64,000 bases of DNA. It comes from Fragilaria crotonensis. Taxonomy: Eukaryota > Bacillariophyta > Fragilariophyceae > Fragilariales > Fragilariaceae. This document shows, one piece after another, positions 49,808 to 61,117 of this stretch. The stretch covers positions 1-64,000 of the forward strand of contig JAKSYS010000315.1 in assembly GCA_022925895.1 (NCBI GenBank), read 5' to 3'. The notes beneath the pieces were generated by a model. That model was given only the letters and a program-made list of their open reading frames with translations, ran no database searches and was not told the DNA's origin. Numbering within the stretch: position 1 is the first letter of the stretch; the number at the start of each line of letters is the position of its first letter. Made by a program: the position numbers and the translations under genes.

Positions 49808-50263
49808 CAGAGTCCTGCACCGGGTATGAAGCCTGTGCCCATGGGTACCCAAGGCTGCCGGTAGGCAGGCTTGGACCACCCATGACCATGACCCACCCAC
49901 GCTTCGCGCGGTCACGGCTGGACCACCGTTACCCACCCACGCCCGGTAGGGCGTACCCATACCCACCCACTACCCATTTTCCCTGCAAAAATTTAGCCCG
50001 CCGCAGGCGATTTTCTTAAAGTTGCTCTCACCGCGTACTATACTCTACTACTCCTTACTAGCTACAGTATACTTGGAGTACAATGGTCGATTCGCGTTGG
50101 CAGGCTTGGACCACCCATTACCCACCCACGCTTTGCGAGTCAAGTTGGGACCACCCATTACCCACCCACGACTGGTTGGGCATGCCCATACCCACCCATT
50201 AACCATGGGTATGGGTGGGTAGTGGGTGGGTACTGGGGTATGGGTACCCAGTGCAGGACTCTG
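49808..50263. mobile_element. hAT-type MITE (non-autonomous), 456 bp
   Basis: Starts CAGAGTCCTGCACCGGGTA and ends TGGGTACCCAGTGCAGGACTCTG reversed, i.e. terminal inverted repeats of about 13 perfect plus several near-perfect bases. It is flanked by an exact 8-bp duplication ATGCATAA (49800-49807 and 50264-50271). Eight-bp target duplications and CAGRG-type ends are the hAT signature. The inside is non-coding and made of degenerate ACCCACCCA/GGGTATGGGT tandem units. The intact duplication implies a recent insertion. Confidence 0.85.
49850..50250. repeat. ACCCACCCA-rich tandem repeats inside the MITE
   Basis: Imperfect repeats of GGACCACCCATTACCCACCC and their complement, interrupted by a 100-bp AT-richer spacer. 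C/G strand asymmetry switches near 50205, giving a large internal palindrome (CCCATACCCACCCATTAACC / ATGGGTATGGGTGGG). Confidence 0.7.
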
Positions 50264-50271
50264 ATGCATAA

Positions 50272-51173
50272 TCACATAGCGACTACGTAAGAGTCTGGTA
50301 TGCTGCGGTATCACGTGCCCAGGTACCACATAAAAATGGCTTGGAACCAATATTTACACAAGAGTTTCAAACTACTTAATCTCCGTAGAAACATAAATGA
50401 TTAACGAGCAGTTCTTGTATCATTGATCCTTCATCTGCTTGTCAACAGCAATGAGGAATGATCAAAGTACTGGAGCAAGATCCGAATTGCCTATCGATGA
50501 TATACAAGTCTGACTTTTTCATTTACTGGTTCAAAGTTGTGTATAAATATGTATACATATATAAATAATATTTTATATTCGGTTCTTAATATTTTTCACA
50601 AGAGTTTGATGAGTGAATCGTCAATCGAAATTCGTATTGGTACAGGGTTTTGTACGAGCTATTTGTACCACACAGTGTAGAACAAACGCGAAGTGGAATT
50701 CTCTCAAACGTATGAAAATATTCAGAACTGTAGCTTGTAGAAATTGGGAGGGCATCCTCGACATGTGAAAAATGGTCGTGCAACAATGTTTTGAAGTCTC
50801 ATCTACAGTATGCGTTTTTGAGAGACCTGAGCAATTATATATTGTTTTCTATCTGCAGAACATACCTCTATTTGTTCATTAAGGAGAGCTTTACAATAGG
50901 TCATGGTGTGAAATAATGAAAATTGGAGTCTTTTTGTGTAGAGGTCGTTGAATTTCACAAGAGATTGGTTGAAAGCCATTTTATTGGGCCAAAGCCATTT
51001 TTATGTGGTAGTACATAGTACATAGGCAACGTTGGATATAGTAGCATAGTGGGCAAAAAACGTAGTGACTATGACGATTATTGAATATCCGAGGAGTCCA
51101 ACGGATTCCCAGATGGTTCACTAAAGCACTGGCCTGAGGCTGTTGGGGACGGCGGGTGGGTTAGCAAAAAAAG
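50272..51173. other. AT-rich intergenic, no gene seen
   Basis: Only short frames; ATATAAATAATATTTTATA tract near 50560. No RNA gene recognised. Confidence 0.4.
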
Positions 51174-51349
51174 TACATCGGCTGATATCGCATCACCGAT
51201 GTATTCAAATCGCTCACTTGCAAAACAAGTGAGTGATTTCCATCAGGAAACAAGTTGTTTGCCCTCGACCGCGTTGCGGTCGAATGTCCTAGGGCCGTCA
51301 GTATGTCATTTACGTAGCGATTACTGGTTGTATGACATTTAAGATACTG
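51174..51349. other. Cluster of four consecutive hairpins
   Basis: Stem 1 TACATCGG/CCGATGTA (51174-51203); stem 2 AAATCGCTCACTTG with CAAGTGAGTGATTT, 14 pairs with one G-T (51207-51239); stem 3 CGACCGC-GTT-GCGGTCG (51266-51282) nested in GCCCT/AGGGC (51261-51295); stem 4 ATGTCAT/ATGACAT (51303-51338) inside CAGTAT/ATACTG (51299-51349). Such density in 176 bases suggests a structured RNA or the remains of a foldback element. No known RNA family is recognised. Confidence 0.5.
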
Positions 51350-51737
51350 CAATAGGAGTAGTAGGGTAGTGATACTCGTCTACTGTTGCGTTGGCTTAAA
51401 GTCTTATCTGTAAAGCATCGCAGCATGCTGTAAATTGTAAAGCATGGCTGGGAGTCGTGTACTGCAACATGACCTTCCCTTCACACAAAGGGTCGACGGT
51501 CATTAAGGTAGTACTCCAGAGTACAGAAGACCGGTCATCCATCAAGTGAAAACGCACCTCTGTCTGCTGGTGCTACTAGATAACGAATGAGATGTTCTCG
51601 CTGCCCCTAGAACAAACGTACCAGGTGGAGCAGACTGAAAAAGCTACATTTGAAAGCCCTGGTTTCTTGATGTCATCTCTGTTATGTTAGAATAAATGTT
51701 TCCATCAACAATATGAATGCTCGTCAGCTTACGCCCC
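51350..51737. other. 3' flank of the histidine kinase gene
   Basis: No gene seen; includes a GGTAGTACTCCAGAGTACAG word near 51507. Confidence 0.4.
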
Positions 51738-53930
51738 TTACTTATGCGCGTAACCAGTATGCTCCTTGATCACGGTAAGTAGGTGGTCTCTCTTCATAGG
51801 CTTGTTGCAATATTCATCAAAGCCGATGTCCATGCACTCTTTTTTAATCTCCGCCCCACCTTCACCCGTTAAAGCGACGATCGGAGTCTTCACCTTCAAC
51901 TCATTTTTGATAATCCTCGTCGCAGTGATGCCATCCATGACTGGCATCCTCAAATCCATGAACACGAGACTGTACAAATCTGGATCCTGACGCAGCGCGT
52001 CAACAGCTTCTTGCCCATTTTGCACCCACTTGGTAGAGCAATTGAACTGACGCAAAATGGTGCACAAGAGCTTGGCACAGACAGCGACGTCTTCGACAAC
52101 CAAAATGGAAGGACATACCATTGCCTTGAGGCCATCAGAAGCCACCTTCGCCTGTGTGCACCGAAAGGCCCCTTTATCTGTCTTCTCTGGCTTGAGGAAG
52201 TCGTCAAGGGACCTTCTCAAGTTGGGTCGTTCGAAGGCAATCCTTTCAGATTCTGGAATGCCATTGTTGTGGGGAATGCTAAACCAAAACTTCGTTATTT
52301 CAGGCGTGGTGCTGTATCGCAAATCACCTCCCAACGATCGGACAAGGTGATATGAAAGGGGAAGTCCTAATCCAATGCTGTTCGTACGATGGCAGTTGAT
52401 TCCAGATTCAATTCTGTCCCTGATACTTCCCGCGGCCTCAAGGTCGACCATGTCCTCAGGCAACAGTTCTTGGTGATATCGTTGAAAGATGGGGGGCAGT
52501 CCACTGCTTGTGATATCTGGTTCTACCATCATGGAACCGGCGTGATCGAGCACGCCCTCATCCGCACTGATGACAGCGAACACGCACGAGTCTGCATTAT
52601 GTCCAATCTTGAGTGTGATCGTCCTCGTCAAGTTCTCCGGAGCGACCACCGTCGCTTCATGGTCCACCAAGGTGCTCAAAACCTTCTTCAAAAATCGAGC
52701 ATCCGAATGAATGAAGGAAGGTCCACCACTATCCACATCCAACGCCACTTGAATTCTGGGTGGGATTTGAACAGCCTCAAAGACGCTTGTTCCGAGTTCC
52801 TTGAGAAGAATGAGATCATTCGACACCTTTGCTTGCTGCCCTTGATCAAACCTTGCCAAGGAAGATATGTCGTCGATCATTTCAGTAGCTTTGTTGACAT
52901 GCGTTTGGGCCTGAGAGAGCACGGATTCGCAATCCTCCACCAACTCCGAGAGATCCGAGTCATCTTTCACTTTATCGTTCTGTTCAATCTTTTTCATTTG
53001 CGACAAGAGAATGTCGACGGAAGACTGCAATATATGCAAAGGAGTTCGCATGTGGTGCAAGGAGCGACTCATGAAATTATCAAGCATGGCAAGCGATCTT
53101 TTAGTTTCTTTCAAAAGCAACTGCGCCCTGGCTTCGCGAATCTTGCGCTTGGTGTCGTCACGGATGAAGCATCGGGTATGTGCGAACTTACCCTGCTCAT
53201 CGTACTTGACGTTCGAATCAATAAGTAAGTCCACAATGCGTCCATCCTTGGTCCGAAACCTGACAGGGACATCGGCGATAGTATTTCCACTTCCAAGCTG
53301 TTTGAATATTTCTAGGACTAGTTCCTCATCATCAGGACAGAACTTCATAATAGGTTGGCCAATGTACTCTTCGGCAGTGTATCCCAAGACATCCAGCTCC
53401 GTCTGGTTGGCCCACAAAACGATGCCATCGCCTGAAAGCCAGTGGAGGGCGATGGGGGCATTCTGGAAGAAATCAATGAGCTCTGCATCCTGCGCACGCT
53501 CTGCCATGTCCTTCTCGGTACAAGGATCCCCGAACAGGACGATTTTGCCATCTTTGCCAAGTCCGACCGTCCAATCAAAGTGCCGCTTGATCGGAAGACC
53601 TGAGTTGCTTTCAGCAAGGGTCGTCATCTCGATGTTGCGAGCCTTTCCCTTGACTTCGTTGCCAATTTTGGCGGTTCTAATCGCATCAAGAAAGGAAGAC
53701 TGGTGTTTTTCTGACACGAGGCTCAAAAAATTTGATGCGGTCATTTTGAAAAAGGGACTGACGTGCCTTGCAAAAGCTGAGTTGATTTTCGTTGCTGTAA
53801 AATAATCATCTTCTCCTCGCTGTTCAAGCACCACCATGCAGAAGGGACCGCTATCAAGGTAGTCAAAGGTGATTATCAGTGCATCGCTGTCATCAACGGC
53901 ACCACCGGATGAGAGAGGTGTTTCGTTCAT
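51738..53930 (-). CDS. PAS - histidine kinase - receiver hybrid protein
   Basis: 730 residues from ATG 53930 (MNETPLSSGG). Soluble two-component hybrid without membrane segments. Order: an N-terminal region with a possible PAS fold; a clear PAS domain (ELIDFFQNAPIALHWLSGDG, ANQTELDVLGYTAEEYIG); the dimerisation helix with SLHHMRTPLHILQSSVDILL, whose second His stands where the phospho-acceptor is expected; an ATPase domain with the G2 box SIGLGLPLSYHLVRSLGGDL; and a receiver with ILVVEDVAVCAKLL, phospho-acceptor Asp in VFMDLRMPVMDGITATR, VALTGE and CNKPMKRD. The N box reads LSTLVDHEATVV instead of an Asn-centred motif and the G1 box is only ADEGVLD, so ATP binding may be weak or lost. The promoter was displaced by the adjacent copia element. 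The frame continues upstream into antisense LTR sequence, not part of the original gene. Confidence 0.85.
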   Translation of the reverse strand: MNETPLSSGGAVDDSDALIITFDYLDSGPFCMVVLEQRGEDDYFTATKINSAFARHVSPFFKMTASNFLSLVSEKHQSSFLDAIRTAKIGNEVKGKARNIEMTTLAESNSGLPIKRHFDWTVGLGKDGKIVLFGDPCTEKDMAERAQDAELIDFFQNAPIALHWLSGDGIVLWANQTELDVLGYTAEEYIGQPIMKFCPDDEELVLEIFKQLGSGNTIADVPVRFRTKDGRIVDLLIDSNVKYDEQGKFAHTRCFIRDDTKRKIREARAQLLLKETKRSLAMLDNFMSRSLHHMRTPLHILQSSVDILLSQMKKIEQNDKVKDDSDLSELVEDCESVLSQAQTHVNKATEMIDDISSLARFDQGQQAKVSNDLILLKELGTSVFEAVQIPPRIQVALDVDSGGPSFIHSDARFLKKVLSTLVDHEATVVAPENLTRTITLKIGHNADSCVFAVISADEGVLDHAGSMMVEPDITSSGLPPIFQRYHQELLPEDMVDLEAAGSIRDRIESGINCHRTNSIGLGLPLSYHLVRSLGGDLRYSTTPEITKFWFSIPHNNGIPESERIAFERPNLRRSLDDFLKPEKTDKGAFRCTQAKVASDGLKAMVCPSILVVEDVAVCAKLLCTILRQFNCSTKWVQNGQEAVDALRQDPDLYSLVFMDLRMPVMDGITATRIIKNELKVKTPIVALTGEGGAEIKKECMDIGFDEYCNKPMKRDHLLTVIKEHTGYAHK

Positions 53931-53936
53931 CGTACC

Positions 53937-54396
53937 TGTCGAGGATAAGCGTTTACTAACCAACGACAGTACCGGTGAGGATGTACTGGCTGTGCAAACA
54001 GACAGACATCCAGCACCGGAATCCCGCTTCCGTCGTGTGTACGCGGGAACTACGAACGGCATTCCGTTGGCAACGCGCACGATCCAGAATCTACAGTATC
54101 CGAACGACAGTAAATCGCCCGACAAGAAACTACAATTGTTTGATGATGTAGATGGCGATTGGACGACTGTAAGTAAGAGAGAAAGGAGAGTTAAAAGAGG
54201 AGTTAAGATCATCTCCAACCAAGACAAGAGATCCCTGTCTGGGAAGGTTGGCAGGACTGATCTGAGACAAGGAAGTAACTAAAGTAGTTACAATATTTGG
54301 AACCGGAATTTAGAGTCGGTAGTATTGTCAGTTTATCTACAGTAAGGTAGAGTTAGTGCGTGCGTACGAGGCAGGAGATATCTGGGATTCTCAACA
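53937..54396 (+). repeat. 5' LTR of copia element
   Basis: 460 bp, begins TGTCGAGGATAAGCG, ends TTCTCAACA; preceded by CGTACC. Confidence 0.92.
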
Positions 54397-57300
54397 CGTT
54401 TTTAAAACGGTTAGTTCGAAAGTGAATCAAGATGAGCGGCGAAGGTAAGAAGGCACTGGAGACTATCAAGGTCATTCCATTTTATGGAACGGATACTTCG
54501 AAGGGCGGACTTGAACCGAGGAGTTCTTTACGAAGGCGGAGGTCTTTGCGGCTACAAGAGGTTTCAAGAAGGCAATGTTGGAAGAGAAGATCAAGGAAGA
54601 GTTTGCTTTCAAGGAAGACTTGACGGAAGAAGAACAGTTGTTGGTCAAGCAAGATGAAGACGCAAAACATTTTCTGATCATGTCCTGTCGTGGCGATGCG
54701 TTTGCGATTATTGAGTCTCAGGAAACCGCATTCAAGATGTATCAAGCTTTGAAGAATAGGTATGATTCAAAGAAGACAAAGGATTTGGTCAAGGCGACGA
54801 CAAAATTGGAGAAATGCTTCATGAAACATGACTTTGATGACCCTTACATATGGATTTTGGAAATGGAACGTTTGAATCGCGATGTCGAGAAGTGCGAGAA
54901 CGGAATCAAGAGGAGCGATGAGCAAATGCAGGCGACTATTTTGTCGAGACTTCCAAAAAGACGCTATGAATCAGTCATCACATCTCTAAATGGAAAGATC
55001 GGATCGAACGACTTCACGTATGATGATTTTGTGTCGGAAATTTATGTTCACTATGAAATGTTCATTGAACCCTACAAAAACAGGTTTGCAGAACAGACAA
55101 AGGGTAAGCATTTAGCGCTCAACACTGTTTCTGGCAAGGGTGGATGGAAGGCATTCAAAGGAAAGTGTAATAAATGTGGCAAACAAGGCCACAAAGCTCG
55201 AGACTGCAACAGTACAGGTGAGAATAAAAACGCAAATTTAGGCAAAAAGTTCACAGGAAAATGTTTCAAGTGCGGAGACATGGGACACATGGCAAGAGAT
55301 TGCAAGAAGGTTGGATCTACTGCGGAAAATGGTATGTTTGTCGGAATGTCCATTGCAGGTCGTGGTAAGACGGTATATGAAGACAGTTTGAAAAAGGACC
55401 AAGCAACGGTTGATATGAACAAGGTCGCGATGAAAAACTTGGGAGACATTGCAGAGGCAAATAAGACCAAGGTCAGTACAGAAGAGAGTAAGAAAAACAG
55501 TGAAACGGACATTGAGGGAAGCCCTAAGAAAAGCATTGAAGAAGTTGATGTTGAAGATAACTCGTTTGCGAAGAGACGCAAAATCGACGAAATTAAGGAG
55601 AAGGAGCAGAGAATGTCCTGGTATGATATGTGCGCGACAAGTAACGAAGAAGAAGAAGAAGATGATGATGATGATCCGGAATTAGAAGAAAAGAATGAAG
55701 ACTCGGAGGTTGAAGTGTTTGAAGTAATTGACTTAACTGCAAGTGAGGTTGACTTAACGGAAAGTGATGACGAAGAGGTCGAAGAGATTGTTAAGAAACC
55801 CGAGAAGAAGAATGACCCCGATTTGTTTAATGAGAATGAGAAGACAGAGCAGACACGAATGAAGAGAGGCTTGTTTTATGAAACCGACGAAGAGGAAGAC
55901 ACAGACCAAACTGAGTACTCAGAGGAGCACGGACAGTATGGTAATGTCGTAAATGGCGAATTTTATATTTACTCTGGGAGTACATGCAGCACAAGCGTAG
56001 AAAGAGGTACAGAAATTATTGTCAATGAGACCAATGAAAAAGAAAGGAATGACACTAAAGACATGGAGAAAGACGCTGAAGACATAAAAGAAAAAGATAT
56101 GGAAAGTACTGGAAAGATGGGTGCACTGGATATTTCGGACAAAGATATGGAACAAAACCACGATATGCAAAAAGAAGAACAAGTGTACATGGTTTTCAGA
56201 GCTCAGCGTGAAACTAAACTTGAATTTCCCAAGTGGAGAAGTAAGGAAAGAGACAAGAAAGAGAGTTGGTTGATGGATTCCGGCGCAACAACTCATGTGG
56301 CTACTAACTCCAAGATGATGACGAACGTAAGGACCGCAATGAATGGTCAATTTGTGCGTGTCGGCAACAATGCTACCATGCAAGCAACTGCAATTGGTGA
56401 CCTCACTTTGATGCAGGGAGGAACCAACAAGAAAATGTTTCTCAAAGATGTAATGGTTGTTCCGAACTTTGCAAAGAACCTGATCAGCGTAGGACGATTG
56501 ACAGATCATGGAAACGCTTTTGCGACGGATAAGACTGGTGCAAGGTTGACAAACGAGAACGGAGACGTATTGAATTTTGAGAAAGGAACTGATGGAATGT
56601 TTTATTTCTTTGCAACACGCGTTAAAGAAGGAAAAGAGGTAAACAATGTTGAAGGAAGTAATGAGAAAGGTTCAGAAACAAAGAAGAAAATGAGAAAAGA
56701 GATGGACATCAATGAAGCCCACCGCAAATTTGGGCATGCAACTGAGAAAGTGGTTCGAGAAATGTTGAAAACGTTGGACATTGAACCTGTGGGACAAATC
56801 AAGACATGTGACGGATGCTCGCGTGCAAAGGCTACTCAAAAGCGGACTAAAAGGTCACAACTGTTACTGCAGACAAACCCGCGGAACGTTTATTCATGGA
56901 TACGAGCGGACCGTACAGTGAAACAGCCGCAGGAAATCGATATTGGTTTAAGCTGGTTGATGACAAAACCCGCAAGTCATGGGACTTTTATGGTGCTAGG
57001 AAGAGTCAATTGAAGAATGTCTTAAAGACTTATTGGACAAATTACGCGCAGCGGACTATACAGGTTAAGTTCATACGGTGCGACAACGCCGGTGAACACA
57101 TTGCTGATCTGAAGAAAATGTGCGAAGGGGAGTATGGTATCGTATTGGAGTATACTGCCCCACATACTCCCCAGCACAACGGAGTCGTGGAACGAATGTT
57201 TGCTCGAGATGCCAAACGAGCTTTGGCAATGATGTTGTCTGCCGGTTGGACAAAGACGATGCAGTCCAAACTTTGGGCAGAGGCAACCAAGACTGCTGCA

Positions 57301-59842
57301 CTTATTGGCAACTCCATCTCAAACACAAGGAGTTCTATCCCTCCTGACGAGTTATTCTACGGAAAACCAGTAAACATTTATCCAAATTTGATTGAGTTCG
57401 GTCGCGTTGGATATGTGACAAATCGACAAGGTATGATCGGGAAGTTTAAGGAAAGGAGCACGAAGATGGTTATGATTGGCTATGCCGAAAACCATTCGCG
57501 GGACGTTTATCGGATGTATAACCCCCTAACTAACAAAGTTGTGGAGACGCGTGATGTGTACGCTTGGGCGGATTTTACTCACGATGCGAACGACATACGC
57601 ATGACAATGGCACAAATGTTCGATCCCGAACTTGTCCAAGGACAGGAAAGTAACACTCCTGAAGCGCATTCAAATGAGGACGTTCCAGCAGCTGCAGAAC
57701 AAGCGGAAAACAACGTCCATTTGATCCCCGAATACGACGATGAAACGCCGTCCCTACTTGAACGGGACAACCTCCTAGATGCTTCTGGAGCAGGGAGGAT
57801 GAATGACGATTACACTCCAACATATGACACCGAACGGGAGTATACGGATATGATTAATGATGAGGATACGAACCAAAAGAGTGACGAAGTCAAAAATTCA
57901 CCAAATCGACAAAACTCTACAATTCAAAACAACGAAGATGATTCGAGCAGCGACGATGAAAGCGAAGCCAAAGGAGTATCAGATTCATCTGATGACGAAG
58001 AAAGCATTGTATTTGGCGAAGAAACTGAGATGAGAGACGACAATGAAATCGTCAATGCTCCAAAAGCAAAAGAACCAAAAACTACGAAACTTGACAAAGA
58101 AATGAAGAGACTGGGAGCAACTCCCGCAGTCATTGAAGACGACACTGGGACACGAACAAGAAGTCGGGCACGGATTGATCAAGCAGCATTCAATACCATG
58201 CTTACGTCTGACCCAGGAGAACCTAAGACATTTAAGCAAGCCGTGGAAGGCCGTGAAAAGGACAAATGGGTACCATCGGCAAAAGCCGAGATCAATAATT
58301 TCTTGTCGCGAGATGCGTGGCAGAAATTCCCAAGGAAAAATCTTGACAACAGGAAACCGATACCAGTGAAGTGGATATTCAAAGTCAAAGAAGAACAAGA
58401 TGGGAGCAAACGGTACAAAAGTCGGATTGTGCTTAAAGGATATGTCATGGTGCCGGGAGTGGACTACACAGAGTCATTTTCCCCAGTTGCAACAGATACA
58501 ACAGTACGTACAGCGATTGCTATGGCACTGTACAGACAAGATGAAAAATGGACTGTTGAAATGATCGACATTGAAGCGGCATTCTTGAACGCAGAACTGG
58601 AAAGTGACAAACCAGTATATGCAGAATGGCCAGAAGGAATGGTGGATCTGGGATTCATCACAGAAGGAGAACGACAAAAGTATTGTATCAGACTCACCAG
58701 GGCAATGTATGGAGGTGTGGATGTTCCAAGGCTATTCATGAAGACGTTATACAAATACCTGACTGGAGAAATGAAAATGTCACAGAGTGAAGTTGATCCA
58801 TGTCTGTACTACTGGAAGGACAAAGCAGGAAATGCTACTTTACTTGCAGTTGTACATGTTGATGACGTGGCACTTATTGGTGATAAGACAAACATTGAAA
58901 AATTCAAGACAGAATTGAAGAAGAGATTCAACATCTCAGATCTTGGACAGTTGAAGAAACACTTAGGAGTCTGGTACGAGTGGAAGAAGGATGACAACGG
59001 AGAAATTTATGTGGTGGCTAGCATGAACAAACTGGAAGAAGAAATTGTAAGTGCATATCAGGAGACAGCAGGAAAACCGGCAAAGGATGCGATTACTCCG
59101 GGATTTCCGGGACAGCATTTAACAAAGAACAAAGGCGATACAGTGAAGATGACCGAATACAGGTCATTGGTCGGTAAGATTATGTACCTGATGACAAAAT
59201 TGGCACCAGACATTGCCAATCCAGCAAGAGAACTGGCACAACATTTATCTAATCCAGGACACGAGCATTGGAAAGCGCTAGAACGATTGGTCGGACATAT
59301 AAAGATGAAGCCATATGAAGGATTGGTGTACAGAAGACCAAAGAGCTGAGACCGATATCTATTGTTGACTCAGACTATGCCAAGAACATAGACGACAGAA
59401 AGAGCATATCGTCCGGTCTACATACACTGGGTGGAACACTAGTACATTGGGAATCGAAAACCCAACATGTTGTGACTCTATCAAGTACAGAAGCGGAATA
59501 TATTAGTTTGGCGAAAGGCGCATGTGAAAACAAGTTCATGATGATGATGCTTGACGAGGTCATGCGAAACCCATCAGAAGAAAGACTTATTGGAAAAATC
59601 TATGAAGACAATCTGGGAGCGATTTATTTGGTTAAGAACCAACATGTCGGAGCAAGAACAAAACACATTGATGTGAGGGCACATTTCATTCGAGAGCTAG
59701 AGGACACTGGATATTTGAAAGTGCAATTTGTTCGTTCAGAAGAAAATGCCGCAGACATTCTGAACAAGAACTGCCCTGACAAGTTACATACCAAACACGC
59801 CCAGAACATGAGAAACGGAACTCTAGATTGCTGGAGGGAGGA

Positions 59843-60302
59843 TGTCGAGGATAAGCGTTTACTAACCAACGACAGTACCGGTGAGGATGTACTGGCTGTG
59901 CAAACAGACAGACATCCAGCACCGGAATCCCGCTTCCGTCGTGTGTACGCGGGAACTACGAACGGCATTCCGTTGGCAACGCGCACGATCCAGAATCTAC
60001 AGTATCCGAACGACAGTAAATCGCCCGACAAGAAACTACAATTGTTTGATGATGTAGATGGCGATTGGACGACTGTAAGTAAGAGAGAAAGGAGAGTTAA
60101 AAGAGGAGTTAAGATCATCTCCAACCAAGACAAGAGATCCCTGTCTGGGAAGGTTGGCAGGACTGATCTGAGACAAGGAAGTAACTAAAGTAGTTACAAT
60201 ATTTGGAACCGGAATTTAGAGTCGGTAGTATTGTCAGTTTATCTACAGTAAGGTAGAGTTAGTACGTGCGTACGAGGCAGGAGATATCTGGGATTCTCAA
60301 CA
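59843..60302 (+). repeat. 3' LTR of copia element
   Basis: 460 bp, identical to the 5' LTR except for about one base; followed by CGTACC, the same six bases that precede the 5' LTR. Confidence 0.92.
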
Positions 60303-60308
60303 CGTACC

Positions 60309-61117
60309 TGCAATCCGATGCGTTTTGAGTGAATGGGAAAGTGATGTTAGCAGTCTTTAAGTGTTAATTTTGTCGCGATTGCCGTAGAACTGGTTATAAT
60401 TTTTTAGTAGAGCTTTTGGACGACAAAGTACGAGGTACGACTTTGTCTGATACTCCATTTCTAGCGTATCTGTAATCGTATCTTGGCGGACGTCGTGGAC
60501 AGCCAATGCAAAATTTGAGCGTTCTCAGTTCGGACAATTTTTCTTCACCGTTTGGTCTGAGCCTTCGATTATCTGATGTTCCGATTCGTAGGTCAATTCA
60601 GAAGGGCTTTTGTGACCATGAAGTTTTTGGGAGGTCATAATAAAGACTTCGATAGTCAAAACAATGTCATAAGTTGACTTATTTAACTAAACATCGAATG
60701 CAACTGGAAAACATCAACTCCAGTATGACGAACTGGTACAAATTTCACATTGTCGCTGACGGCGAACTATAAAAGCGAATACCACATTACCATAACTGGA
60801 AATCCATCATTGTGGGGCAGCATAGCGTTAGTGATTAGGATAGAACAAAATTATAAACTAAGTCCGGAGAAACCCCACCTGGTCTGGCCGTAGCCCAATA
60901 CGACGCAGACACAGTAGAATTCGTTCAGTCCCCGCGAGCAAAATACCGATCCATCGGTGATTCGCTCGTCCCCGGATTCGTACTCCTCACAAAACACCAA
61001 ATATCACATAACACCAGAGGCCGTTCGGACGTCCATTACCGAATAGTATTAGCCCATCCACACCTACGCTCGTAGGCCAAGGCCAGCCACCTGCTTCGCA
61101 GGCCAAAAGCCATCCCG
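60309..61117. other. Displaced promoter of the kinase gene and end of the second copia element
   Basis: Sequence just after the insertion duplication (from TGCAATCCGATGCG) was, before the insertion, directly upstream of the kinase start codon. Further right, towards 61.0-61.1 kb, a purine-rich tract before GGTGTGGATGGGC (read on the minus strand) is where the 3' LTR of the leftward copia element should begin; its limits cannot be set because the partner LTR is outside the window. Confidence 0.45.

Larger units (their letters stand above)
53937..60302 (+). mobile_element. Ty1/copia LTR retrotransposon (diatom CoDi-like), very young
   Basis: 6,366-bp element with two 460-bp LTRs that differ at about one position, flanked by a 6-bp duplication CGTACC. 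Parts in order on +: gag-like region (about 54.4-55.4 kb) with two CCHC zinc knuckles (CNKCGKQGHKARDC, CFKCGDMGHMARDC); a long acidic stretch; protease (LMDSGATTHVA, about 56.3 kb); integrase with HHCC-type start and core (about 56.7-57.6 kb, HTPQHNGVVERMF); reverse transcriptase (about 58.2-59.0 kb, VVHVDDVALIGD); RNase H (about 59.4-59.8 kb, STEAEYISLA). Protease-integrase-RT order is that of copia. The coding part is broken in about three places despite the near-identical LTRs. Confidence 0.92.

Noticed and set aside
59624-60133. Open minus-strand frame across the 3' LTR
   Set aside because: It is the same antisense LTR frame seen at the 5' LTR and has no protein family; not a gene.
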